A stretch of 64,000 bases of DNA, taken from contig NZ_JASJOU010000019.1 in NCBI RefSeq assembly GCF_030068605.1, positions 62,001-126,000 of the forward strand, given 5' to 3'. Made by a program: the position numbers and the translations under genes. Of the stretch, positions 16,862 to 26,915 are shown one piece after another. The stretch is from Xanthocytophaga agilis (GTDB lineage Bacteria > Bacteroidota > Bacteroidia > Cytophagales > 172606-1). How positions within the stretch are numbered: the stretch's first letter is position 1; each line of letters starts with the position of its first letter. The notes under the pieces are model-generated. The model made no database searches. It saw only the letters and a program-made list of their open reading frames with translations, and was not told the origin of the DNA.

Positions 16862-17866
16862 TTAAACAGTAGTAGGTTTCAATACATTTTCCATCAGGTA
16901 TTCAGCAATCTGAACAGCATTGGTAGCAGCTCCTTTACGCAGGTTATCAGCTACAACCCACATGTTCAATGTATTTGGCTGACTTTCGTCCCGACGAATA
17001 CGACCTACGAAAACTTCGTCTTTTCCATGTGCATCTTTTGGCATTGGATATTTAAAGTTAGCTACATCATCTACTACTACCACACCTGGAGCATTTTTCA
17101 ATAATTCAAATATATCTTTCAGATCGTAATCTTTCTCAAACTCTATATTTATAGACTCAGAGTGACCACCTATTACAGGAATCCGCACCGTAGTAGCAGT
17201 TACCTGAATGGAATCATCCCCCATAATCTTTTTGGTCTCATTGACCATCTTCATTTCTTCCTTGGTATATCCATTATCCAGGAATACATCAATATGTGGT
17301 AACACATTCAGGTCTATGGTATGAGGATATACTTTAGGCACTTCAGCATTTCCTTCCCGCTCTGCAAAAAGCTGATCCACGGCTTTTTTACCAGTTCCTG
17401 TTACTGACTGATAGGTTGACACAACAATCCGTTTGATTGTATAGGCTTTGTGCAATGGGTTCAATGCCACAACCATCTGAATAGTTGAACAGTTTGGATT
17501 GGCAATGATCTTATCTTCAGCAGTCAATACATGTGCATTTACTTCAGGAACTACCAGTTTTTTTGTAGGGTCCATACGCCATGCAGACGAGTTGTCAATC
17601 ACGACAGTACCTACTTCGGCAAATTTTGGTGCCAGAGCCAGAGAAGTAGACCCTCCAGCAGAGAATATAGCAATATCCGGACGTTTTGCAATAGCATCGT
17701 CAACACTTACAATCTTGTAGGAGTTTCCCTTAAACTTAATTTCCTTACCAATTGACTTTTCTGATGCAGTGGGAATTAATTCTGTAACAGGGAAATTTCT
17801 TTCCTCCAGAACCTTGAGCATTTCGCCACCTACAAGCCCGGTGGCTCCTACAACGGCTACTTTCAT
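16862..17866 (-). CDS. asd: Aspartate-semialdehyde dehydrogenase
   Basis: A 334-residue cytoplasmic enzyme reducing beta-aspartyl phosphate to aspartate semialdehyde with NADPH, the branch point for lysine/diaminopimelate, threonine and methionine. Visible are the N-terminal NADP-binding GATGLVGGEML, the phosphate-binding SAGGSTS, the catalytic Cys in NPNCSTIQ and the substrate-binding VRIPVIGGHSES. Length is normal. It is monocistronic with a TAnnTTTG promoter upstream and a strong terminator. Confidence 0.95.
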   Translation of the reverse strand: MKVAVVGATGLVGGEMLKVLEERNFPVTELIPTASEKSIGKEIKFKGNSYKIVSVDDAIAKRPDIAIFSAGGSTSLALAPKFAEVGTVVIDNSSAWRMDPTKKLVVPEVNAHVLTAEDKIIANPNCSTIQMVVALNPLHKAYTIKRIVVSTYQSVTGTGKKAVDQLFAEREGNAEVPKVYPHTIDLNVLPHIDVFLDNGYTKEEMKMVNETKKIMGDDSIQVTATTVRIPVIGGHSESINIEFEKDYDLKDIFELLKNAPGVVVVDDVANFKYPMPKDAHGKDEVFVGRIRRDESQPNTLNMWVVADNLRKGAATNAVQIAEYLMENVLKPTTV

Positions 17867-17920
17867 AAGCGTTTAAATTAAAATAAGGTAAGAAAATAAA
17901 TGAGTTGTGTAAAAGGATTG

Positions 17921-17928
17921 CAAAATTA
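17921..17928 (-). promoter_or_regulatory. -7 promoter element for asd
   Basis: TAATTTTG on the minus strand matches TAnnTTTG, 54 bases upstream of the asd start codon. Confidence 0.45.
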
Positions 17929-18047
17929 GGAACTCTTATTTAAAAAGAGAAGTTTTCGCAGACAATCTTTATAGAATTAATAGTTAATTCTACTTATTTC
18001 TTTTACTTACCTGACATTTGGCAATACAAAATCTTGCAACAACAAAA

Positions 18048-18079
18048 ATGCAGAGACATAGTATTTTTTGTCTCTGCAT
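18048..18079 (-). terminator. Terminator after the OmpA-family gene
   Basis: A perfect 11-base-pair stem (ATGCAGAGACA and TGTCTCTGCAT) with a 10-base loop; on the minus strand a run of five T follows. Confidence 0.85.
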
Positions 18080-18099
18080 CGATATAAAACTTCAATACA

Positions 18100-19380
18100 T
18101 CAATTTGTCTTAATAAACTCTACACGACGGTTATTTGCTTTGCCTTCAGCAGTAGTGTTTGGATTCACAGGCTCTGTAGCCCCTTTTCCATCTGTTGTCA
18201 TTCGAGCATCTTCTATTCCGAATTCTTTTGAGAGAGCCGTTTTTACAGAGGTAGCCCGTCGTTTGGATAGTTCTGTATTTCTGGATGCATCTCCATCACT
18301 ATCTGTATGTCCGATAATTTTAACCTTCAAAGATGGGTCTGATTTTAAGGCTTCCGCAATTTGCTTTAGCACTCCATACGATTCTGGTTTGATTTTATCT
18401 TCATTGACATCAAACAAAATGCCATTGGTGGAAAATTTACCAGCAGCCAGTTTCGCACGGATATCAGGATTACCAACAGCCACCCGAATATTACGGATAT
18501 ATACGTCATTTTCAGTTCGTTTTACAAACTGAATCGTATTGTATACATTACTACCATTAAATGTTCTTGCGATATCCATCACCTTTCTATCATTCAGATA
18601 CATACGCAAACGCCCCTTTTGTCTCCAGATAGATACTTTAATATTCTTTTTCACATTCTCTTCAAAGACACTTCTTATACTATGGTCTGTGTTGGATTGA
18701 AAAGTAGGCTGATTAGGAATATATGACTCCATTTGTATCCAGTCTCCATATAGGTCAATAGAGATACCATCTTTCCGATAATCAGTCCATTCTATCTGAC
18801 GACGTTTCAATTCCTCATTAAATATCTGAAAGAAAATCCCTCCGTCAGATTCTGTAAGTATCATGTCAAACTCAATTGTGGCGTTTTCTGGAATATTAGT
18901 AATAAACTCAGGTAGAAAGGCTGAATAACTACCCCCTTTTAGTGCCATCCATTTACCAGGATAATTGTTCAAAGTAACAATTTCACTGGAACCATTGGTA
19001 TTCCATCCTTCTGGCAAATCATCATCTGCTCCTACCCGACTAAAATCTTCAAATGCAATCACTTTGTCACCAGGTACAAAATCAAACTTACTGTATGCTT
19101 TGAGAGGTGTTATCTCAAGAGTATTACCATTCGTACTACTATTCTCACTACCGGATTCTTTTTCTTGAGTCTCAGACGAATCTGCTGGGGCCTGTTTACC
19201 TTCAGGACCAGGCTTCTCGGTTGTTTTTTTATCTTTCTTCTGAGTTGACTTATTAATGGCTTCTTCTGTCTTATCTACCACTTTATCTTCTACCTTTTTT
19301 AACATTCGATCCAAAAGCTGACTATAGGATACATAGTGAATAAAAATAAAAAATAGAAAAGACATACTTACTTTCTTCAT
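18100..19380 (-). CDS. OmpA-family outer-membrane/peptidoglycan-binding protein
   Basis: A 426-residue exported protein. A signal peptide (ends near YVSYSQ) is followed by a charged, low-complexity linker (about residues 25-90, Lys/Glu/Ser rich), a middle domain of about 200 residues resembling a beta-sandwich/concanavalin-like fold (FDFVPGDKVIAFEDFSRV onward), and the OmpA C-terminal domain (about 315-426) with IIGHTDSDGD, LSKRRATSV and NRRVEF, which bind peptidoglycan. No N-terminal beta barrel is visible, so it probably anchors in the periplasm. The role of the middle domain is unknown. Confidence 0.88.
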   Translation of the reverse strand: MKKVSMSFLFFIFIHYVSYSQLLDRMLKKVEDKVVDKTEEAINKSTQKKDKKTTEKPGPEGKQAPADSSETQEKESGSENSSTNGNTLEITPLKAYSKFDFVPGDKVIAFEDFSRVGADDDLPEGWNTNGSSEIVTLNNYPGKWMALKGGSYSAFLPEFITNIPENATIEFDMILTESDGGIFFQIFNEELKRRQIEWTDYRKDGISIDLYGDWIQMESYIPNQPTFQSNTDHSIRSVFEENVKKNIKVSIWRQKGRLRMYLNDRKVMDIARTFNGSNVYNTIQFVKRTENDVYIRNIRVAVGNPDIRAKLAAGKFSTNGILFDVNEDKIKPESYGVLKQIAEALKSDPSLKVKIIGHTDSDGDASRNTELSKRRATSVKTALSKEFGIEDARMTTDGKGATEPVNPNTTAEGKANNRRVEFIKTN

Positions 19381-19544
19381 GTGCTTATCAGTTAAAGGTT
19401 ACTAAATGATTGTCGTGTGTTTATGAAGTGCCATGTAAAAAGTAACCCTTTGACTCAGATAGTTTACAGATGTATTTTTTCTGTATAAAAACTATAAATA
19501 ATTCAAAAATTTACCTCTACTTTCGCCAAAAAGTCTTTTGCTTT

Positions 19545-21860
19545 ATGAGGACAGGTACACTCCTGCTATTTTTATCCTTATTTTTTCCTATTACTTCCCT
19601 AAAGGCTCAATTGACAGAGCACTTTTCTGATGGCAACTTTACGCAAAATCCTGCCTGGCAAGGTGATATTACCTCCTTTTGGGTCAATGCATCTCAAAAG
19701 CTACAGAGTAGTGGATCATCATCTTCATCAGTTATCTCATTAGCAACAACCAATACAGCTGCAGATAACACTACCTGGGAATTCTCTGTCCAGTTAACCT
19801 TTGCACCTAGCAATAGCAATTATGTCCGGATTTATCTGATGAGTTCACAAGCTAATCTGAAGAACGATCTGGATGGATATTATATTCGAATAGGTGAAAC
19901 GGGAAGTGCGGATGGTGTTGATCTATACAAACAAAGCGGAAGTACATCCACAAAAATTATTGATGGAATAGCAGGTCGGGCAGCAACCAATCCTAACCTT
20001 ACTATACGGGTATATAGGGATGCCATTGGGAACTGGCAATTATTTTCAAAACAATCCACCGAAACTGCTTTTGTCAGCGAAGGCACTATAACAGACAAAA
20101 CCTTTACCAACACTAGTTATTTTGGGATTGTATGTAATTATACATCTACGAATGCATTAGGCTTTATTCTGGATGATTTGACGATAGATGGAACAACTCC
20201 TCCGCCAATCCAACCTATACGTCCTATCAGCTATAAAGACATTATCATTACAGAACTACTCGCAGATGAATCTCCTAGGGTAGAATTACCACAGGCTGAG
20301 TTTGTAGAACTATATAATACAACAGACAAAAGCCTTTCCCTGAAAGGTTGCACATTAAGTGATCCTTCCAGCAAAGTTATCTTACCTGATTTTACGATAG
20401 CTCCACAAGAATATATTATTTTATGTAAGAATACCTATGCAACAGAATTTGAAGCCTTTGGGAAAGTAGTATCACTTAGTAGCCTTCCCTCATTAAACAA
20501 CTCAGGAGATGAATTAACGCTACGAAATCCAGTCGGTGTGATCATTGATCGGGTGAAGTATGATATAAGCTGGTATCAAAGTTCTGTAAAATCGGAAGGA
20601 GGATGGTCTATTGAACTTATTGACCTTACCAATCCTTGTGGTGAAGACAACAACTGGACTGCGTCGGTATCCGATGAAGGAGGTACACCAGGACAAGTTA
20701 ATTCTGTCGCAGCCTCCAAGCCAGACCTTACCCCTCCGACTCTGGCTCTAACAGAAGTTATAGCAACCAATCAACTCCAGCTTACATTTAGTGAAAAACT
20801 AGATAGCATTTCAGCTAATACACTCAGTAATTACTCTCTCAATCCAACGATACAGATAGAAACGATCCTATGTGAATATCCATTTCGTTCTGTACGACTG
20901 ACTCTCTCATCAGACATTCAACCCAAACAGCAATATACACTCAGTATAAAGAATCTCAGGGATTGTAATCAGAATATACAAACCAATATGCTGCAAACCC
21001 TACTAGCACTGCCTGAAACAGCAGATTCTGTAGATGTAGTGATTAATGAGGTTCTCTTTAACCCCAGAGTTGGAGGAGTAGACTTTGTAGAAATTTACAA
21101 CCGATCAGACAAGTATATCAATTTGCAGAATTGGCAACTAGCCAATATTGAAGAAGATATTCCTGCCAATAAGAAAACGTGTACCTCTGTCAATCGACTA
21201 TTACCACCTAAGAAATTTGTTGTCTTTACAACAGATGCCACAATCCTGAAAAATAACTATCCTAAAGCGCAGACTGAAAACTTTGTTGTGATGTCCTCCA
21301 TGCCTACATTCTACGATGAAGCAGGTAATGTGGTACTCATCAACGAAAAAGGAAATATCATTGACCAGTTTGACTATTCAGAAGATTATCATTTCTCTAT
21401 GATACAAGACAAGGAAGGAGTCTCACTGGAACGACTTAATGTTAATGTGGCAACGAACCTGCCAGCTAACTGGCATTCAGCTGCGGCCACAGAAGGATAT
21501 GCGACTCCGGGATATCAGAACTCCCAATCTGTTGCAACAACCTCCACAACAGCGACTATTCAGGTTACCCCTAAAGTAATTACACCCAATGAAGATGGTT
21601 ACCATGATTTTACGTCCCTGCTCTATCATTTCAGTACACAAGGTAACATAGCTACTATAACCATTTTTGATATGCTTGGAAGACAGGTCAAACAGATTGC
21701 CTCCAATCAATCACTGTCTACAGAAGGATTCTTTACCTGGGATGGAACCAGTCAAACAGGAGATAAAGTAAGGTCAGGCAGATATGTTATTGCTTTCTCT
21801 CTGTTTAATCCAACAGGAAGAACCCAATTGTTTAAAGAAGATGTAGTCGTAAGCTGGTAA
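19545..21860 (+). CDS. Secreted multidomain protein with two lamin-tail domains and a FlgD/CHU_C-like C-terminus
   Basis: A 771-residue exported protein. The chosen ATG at 19545 puts the signal peptide MRTGTLLLFLSLFF at the start; an ATG 75 bases earlier adds a non-signal extension. In order: a laminin-G/ConA-like domain (to about residue 215), lamin-tail domain 1 (KDIIITELLADESPRVE; about 225-395), a Big_5-like Ig domain (PPTLALTEVIATNQLQLTFS), lamin-tail domain 2 (VVINEVLFNPRVGGVDFVEI) and a C-terminal region with VITPNEDGYHD and the FlgD-Ig-like FTWDGTSQTGDKV. The last part resembles gliding-associated/type IX secretion C-terminal domains, so surface export by that route is likely. Substrate unknown. 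Confidence 0.85.
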   Translation: MRTGTLLLFLSLFFPITSLKAQLTEHFSDGNFTQNPAWQGDITSFWVNASQKLQSSGSSSSSVISLATTNTAADNTTWEFSVQLTFAPSNSNYVRIYLMSSQANLKNDLDGYYIRIGETGSADGVDLYKQSGSTSTKIIDGIAGRAATNPNLTIRVYRDAIGNWQLFSKQSTETAFVSEGTITDKTFTNTSYFGIVCNYTSTNALGFILDDLTIDGTTPPPIQPIRPISYKDIIITELLADESPRVELPQAEFVELYNTTDKSLSLKGCTLSDPSSKVILPDFTIAPQEYIILCKNTYATEFEAFGKVVSLSSLPSLNNSGDELTLRNPVGVIIDRVKYDISWYQSSVKSEGGWSIELIDLTNPCGEDNNWTASVSDEGGTPGQVNSVAASKPDLTPPTLALTEVIATNQLQLTFSEKLDSISANTLSNYSLNPTIQIETILCEYPFRSVRLTLSSDIQPKQQYTLSIKNLRDCNQNIQTNMLQTLLALPETADSVDVVINEVLFNPRVGGVDFVEIYNRSDKYINLQNWQLANIEEDIPANKKTCTSVNRLLPPKKFVVFTTDATILKNNYPKAQTENFVVMSSMPTFYDEAGNVVLINEKGNIIDQFDYSEDYHFSMIQDKEGVSLERLNVNVATNLPANWHSAAATEGYATPGYQNSQSVATTSTTATIQVTPKVITPNEDGYHDFTSLLYHFSTQGNIATITIFDMLGRQVKQIASNQSLSTEGFFTWDGTSQTGDKVRSGRYVIAFSLFNPTGRTQLFKEDVVVSW

Positions 21861-21886
21861 ATACAAAGATTCGAATCCAATACTAT

Positions 21887-22402
21887 ATGTCCAAATTCAC
21901 CGAATTAGTACAGATCTACCAAACAGATCGTCAGTTTTATAATAACTATGAACAAGCCAGTTTCCAGTTCGCACAGTTGCTAACAGAAGCTGTAAAACAA
22001 TATTACCAGATACCTGAAGAAAACTTCTTCTTTATAGGAGGAGAAGATCAGCAGAAAACGGTTGCCAGTTTAGCCGAAACCTTATTGATGGATGAAAAAG
22101 GTTTCTGGCATGTACGTTATGGTATTAATCTTCCTTATACAGATGCGCTTTCTCAAGGACAGGGTTTTCTTTTAATTGTGGAAATACTCTTCAAAAAACT
22201 CAATGGAAAATTTATAATACGCCTACCGGAAGAAGAAGATTTCTTTATTCATTCTGAAGAATCAGAAACAGACTTTTCTTCCTTTCTACATTATCTGCAT
22301 AATTACCTATGTCGGTTTCTCGAAAATCGGTTTGAACGGTTTCTCAATGGTGAACAAACTGAACGGTCTGCAATAGGCTTTCGTATTCATGAAAAAGACT
22401 AG
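21887..22402 (+). CDS. Hypothetical protein
   Basis: A 171-residue acidic, probably cytoplasmic protein with no signal peptide or membrane helix and no recognised family. It has a mixed alpha/beta pattern with an amphipathic first half (YNNYEQASFQFAQLLTEAVK) and a central strand pair (GFLLIVEILFKKLNGKFIIR). It begins 26 bases after the lamin-tail gene, suggesting co-transcription. Its 3' end overlaps the region in which the promoter and alternative start of the CapA-like gene lie. Confidence 0.7.
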   Translation: MSKFTELVQIYQTDRQFYNNYEQASFQFAQLLTEAVKQYYQIPEENFFFIGGEDQQKTVASLAETLLMDEKGFWHVRYGINLPYTDALSQGQGFLLIVEILFKKLNGKFIIRLPEEEDFFIHSEESETDFSSFLHYLHNYLCRFLENRFERFLNGEQTERSAIGFRIHEKD

Positions 22403-22451
22403 GTTTTTCACTTTTGTTGGATTACTCTTTTTCTGCCAGCCTCTGGTTTGG

Positions 22452-22459
22452 TATCTTTG
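22452..22459 (+). promoter_or_regulatory. -7 promoter element for the CapA-like gene
   Basis: TATCTTTG followed by C matches TAnnTTTGC exactly. It is 22 bases before the ATG at 22482 and downstream of the alternative ATG at 22389, which supports 22482 as the real start. Confidence 0.5.
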
Positions 22460-22481
22460 CGGTTCGCCAGAACAAGACATC

Positions 22482-23612
22482 ATGTATAAAAAACTGATTA
22501 CCTTTGCTTTAGGGGTAAGCTACACAGCTACCATCCAAGCCCAGGATACATTAAAGATCAAACAGGATACTGTACAGATCTCATCAGATACACTTTCGCA
22601 TAAGGCAGACACACTTACAATCATTGGTGTAGGAGATATTATGATGGGTACAGATTATCCGGATTCTTCATTTTTACCTCCCAATGATGGAGCTACTATC
22701 TTTCCGGATTCAATCAAAACGATATTGCGTAATGCCGATGTAACCTTTGGTAATCTGGAAGGAACCTTACTGGATAAAAACAAAGGTGGCAAAGTAAAGA
22801 CTTGTTCCAATCCTGCTATCTGCTATGCATTCCGGACGCCTACGCGTTATGGAAAATATCTTGTAGATGCAGGTTTTGATATGATGAGTCTAGCCAATAA
22901 CCATAGTGGAGATTTCGGGCCAGTAGGAAGACAAAGTTCTATGCAGACGCTTGAGTCCAATGGAATTCTTTATGCAGGTTTACAGGTAGCTCCCACTACT
23001 GTATTTGTAAGGGATAGTACCCGATATGGTCTAATCGCCTTTGCACCCAATGAAGGGACTCTGGATATACGCAAGATTAAAGAGGCACAGGAAATGGTTC
23101 GTAAACTGGCAGATTCCGTTGATATTGTAATTGTTTCCTTTCATGGAGGTGCTGAAGGTCGCGGAGCACAGCATGTAACCAAGAAAACAGAGCTTTTTGT
23201 AGGAGAAAACAGAGGCAATCCATATGATTTTGCACACAAAATGATTGATGCAGGTGCGGATATTATTCTAGGTCATGGACCACATGTTACACGTTCAGTA
23301 GACTTATATAAGGATCGGTTTATTATCTATAGCTTGGGTAACTTCTGTACCTATGGCCGCTTCAGTTTGACTGGTGAAGGAGGAGTGGCTCCTATTGTAA
23401 AAGTTTCTATTAACCGGAAAGGAGAATTTATAAAAGCCGAGGTTACTCCAATCAAGCAAACAGGAGAAGGAGGTTGCCAGTTGGATCAGGATAACAAAGC
23501 CATTAAAACACTGCAGCGTCTTCTGGCAAGCGACTTCCCGGAAGTACCTCTTTCTATAAGTGCAGCAGGAATTATTGAACGAAAAACAACTCCAGAAACT
23601 GTACAAGAGTAA
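22482..23612 (+). CDS. CapA/PgsA-like metallophosphoesterase-fold protein
   Basis: A 376-residue exported protein of the PGA_cap (bacterial capsule synthesis CapA) family. The signal peptide is MYKKLITFALGVSYTATIQAQ. The domain shows GVGDIMMGTDYP, VTFGNLEGTLLD, SLANNHSGDFG, VSFHGGAEGR, LGHGPHV and YSLGNFCTYGRFS, the ordered Asp/Asn/His segments of this calcineurin-like family. The frame is also open from an ATG at 22389 that overlaps the previous gene by 14 bases; the later start was chosen because it gives a clean signal peptide and sits behind a promoter box. Homologues act in poly-gamma-glutamate or other cell-surface polymer work; the role here is unproven. Confidence 0.85.
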   Translation: MYKKLITFALGVSYTATIQAQDTLKIKQDTVQISSDTLSHKADTLTIIGVGDIMMGTDYPDSSFLPPNDGATIFPDSIKTILRNADVTFGNLEGTLLDKNKGGKVKTCSNPAICYAFRTPTRYGKYLVDAGFDMMSLANNHSGDFGPVGRQSSMQTLESNGILYAGLQVAPTTVFVRDSTRYGLIAFAPNEGTLDIRKIKEAQEMVRKLADSVDIVIVSFHGGAEGRGAQHVTKKTELFVGENRGNPYDFAHKMIDAGADIILGHGPHVTRSVDLYKDRFIIYSLGNFCTYGRFSLTGEGGVAPIVKVSINRKGEFIKAEVTPIKQTGEGGCQLDQDNKAIKTLQRLLASDFPEVPLSISAAGIIERKTTPETVQE

Positions 23613-23618
23613 AGATCT

Positions 23619-24356
23619 CTATATCTTTTCCTCAAACTCACAGTGTATGGTCAATGGCTCCAGAAATCGGTGTGTATATTCGAGCAAGGTATAGATAAAC
23701 AGTATGATACCGATCATTTCCAATGATTCTTCAATGGTCATACATAACTGCATACCTATACCTTCTGCATGCACTTGGTAGTAGTAACTGCCAACAGTTT
23801 CCATTCCAATGGTGCCACTTAAATATACACATGCAGAGACAATAAAAAAAAGCCGAGTACGTAAAGGGAGTCTGATTAGAAATTTCAAATAGGTAAAACC
23901 AATACATATCACTATAAATCCCATTGGTATAACCCATCCCAAAAAAAATATTCCAGTGCTACTACCCGCAATATACCGAACAACGTCAATCAATATCTCG
24001 TGTAGACTAATCAACTCATCCATAGATAAAAACAAAAATATCAGAGACAAGCCTAGCCAATGGTTCCGAAAAGTCAATTGAAACTTACGTTTAATTGAAG
24101 AGATCATATATAGGATTACTGCAGTTGTCATAAGCAACAGCATAGAGAAGAAAGAAGGTATATTTCGTTCTCCATCCAAATCAAACTTCTGATATACCTT
24201 ACTATTTATATCTATCTCATATTTGCGAAACTGCATACCAAAACTGACCATAGCCAGCACTAAGGCTACAAAAACTAAAAACCAGACAAAACGCTGATAA
24301 TTAAACCGCAATACAACTTGCTCTTTCTCTGATCGCATTATTTCTGAAGAATACAT
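23619..24356 (-). CDS. Multi-pass membrane protein of unknown function (paralogue B)
   Basis: A 245-residue integral membrane protein with about six helices. Visible conserved-looking features are HWLGLSLIFLFLSMDEL followed by SLHE, a GWVIP segment, a LPLRTRLFF loop, IGMETVG and IEESLEMIGIILF. Acidic and His residues inside membrane segments (SMDE, HE, IEESLE) suggest an enzymatic or metal/proton role. It is the downstream partner of a related gene 22 bases upstream, with the same order of segments, so the two arose by duplication. An internal Met (start at 24338) is an alternative. No function is known to me. Confidence 0.75.
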   Translation of the reverse strand: MYSSEIMRSEKEQVVLRFNYQRFVWFLVFVALVLAMVSFGMQFRKYEIDINSKVYQKFDLDGERNIPSFFSMLLLMTTAVILYMISSIKRKFQLTFRNHWLGLSLIFLFLSMDELISLHEILIDVVRYIAGSSTGIFFLGWVIPMGFIVICIGFTYLKFLIRLPLRTRLFFIVSACVYLSGTIGMETVGSYYYQVHAEGIGMQLCMTIEESLEMIGIILFIYTLLEYTHRFLEPLTIHCEFEEKI

Positions 24357-24378
24357 AGCTCAACATGAAATAGGAGTA

Positions 24379-25095
24379 TTAGAACTTTACCTGAAAATCA
24401 ACCCTGGGTATATACTTATTCATATAATCCAGTAATGCAAAAATAAAAATGGCACCTCCCAGCATTTTTACGCCATCTGCAATGACCAATAGTACTTGAA
24501 GCGATAATGAATCTGGCAAACTATTTTTGTAATCAATACGTATCGTTTCTTCAACAAATGTGCTTGTGATATAAATAAACTCTGTAGCAATAAAGAATAT
24601 TCGTGTCCTGAGAGAAAGATGAGTTAAAAACTTTGTGTAGATAACAAAGAGAATTACCAAAACTACAAAGATGGGCACGATCCATCGTTGGAAGAAGAGC
24701 ATAGCAACAGGTTGAAAGCTTTTTTGTAAGGATTCGTCAAATTTGGCATACATATCTGTCGCCTCATAAAATGCTAATAGAAAGAATCCGACAGACAATC
24801 CAAACCAATGCCATACAAAGGATTTGTTTCTTTTAATATGAGCAATGACTGATAATAAGATAGCCGCAGCCAACAAAATTGCAACAATAAAGAATGTATT
24901 GATAGTCCCATTATTATGTACACTTTCTGTCTCTTTGCTGATTAAACTTTGAAGATTTTTATTGTATAGATAAATCAGCATGCCGGAGCGAATGAATACT
25001 AAGGCCAATATCAGAATCAGTAAGATCATCAAGACACGATAAGCATTAATAGAATAATTTATCCATTTCGGAGGATCAGAATGTACATCTAGCAT
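24379..25095 (-). CDS. Multi-pass membrane protein of unknown function (paralogue A)
   Basis: A 238-residue membrane protein with about six helices, related to the next gene. Corresponding segments are HWFGLSVGFFLLAFYEATDM (in place of LSMDE), RWIVPIF, LSLRTRIFF and VIADGVKMLGGAIF. The acidic pairs in the membrane are less well kept than in paralogue B, so the two copies have probably diverged in function. It is the first gene of a two-gene minus-strand unit. No promoter box could be found upstream. Confidence 0.75.
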   Translation of the reverse strand: MLDVHSDPPKWINYSINAYRVLMILLILILALVFIRSGMLIYLYNKNLQSLISKETESVHNNGTINTFFIVAILLAAAILLSVIAHIKRNKSFVWHWFGLSVGFFLLAFYEATDMYAKFDESLQKSFQPVAMLFFQRWIVPIFVVLVILFVIYTKFLTHLSLRTRIFFIATEFIYITSTFVEETIRIDYKNSLPDSLSLQVLLVIADGVKMLGGAIFIFALLDYMNKYIPRVDFQVKF

Positions 25096-25267
25096 ATTGG
25101 CAACCTAATTAACTGTTTACCAGATTATTAATTTATCATTATCTTATTATTATTAATTTAGTATATAACCTAACAAAAGGTAAACTCTTTGCAGAAAAAA
25201 TATAAATCTATTAATAATACGAAAACATACAGACCTTGGATTTCACATTTGGAACATACAACAAAAT

Positions 25268-25304
25268 AAAAAAGCACGCTACCCCATTGATAGCGTGCTT
25301 TTTT
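25268..25304 (-). terminator. Terminator after gapA
   Basis: A perfect 14-base-pair stem (AAAAAAGCACGCTA and its complement) with a 9-base loop, ending in T6 on both strands. Confidence 0.92.
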
Positions 25305-25330
25305 AAATATCGTATGCTAGTTATTGCAGA

Positions 25331-26915
<1,585 letters not shown>

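Noticed and set aside
18068-18532. 154-codon plus-strand frame over the OmpA-family gene
   Set aside because: Antisense to the conserved OmpA C-terminal domain, which has all its motifs in the other frame.
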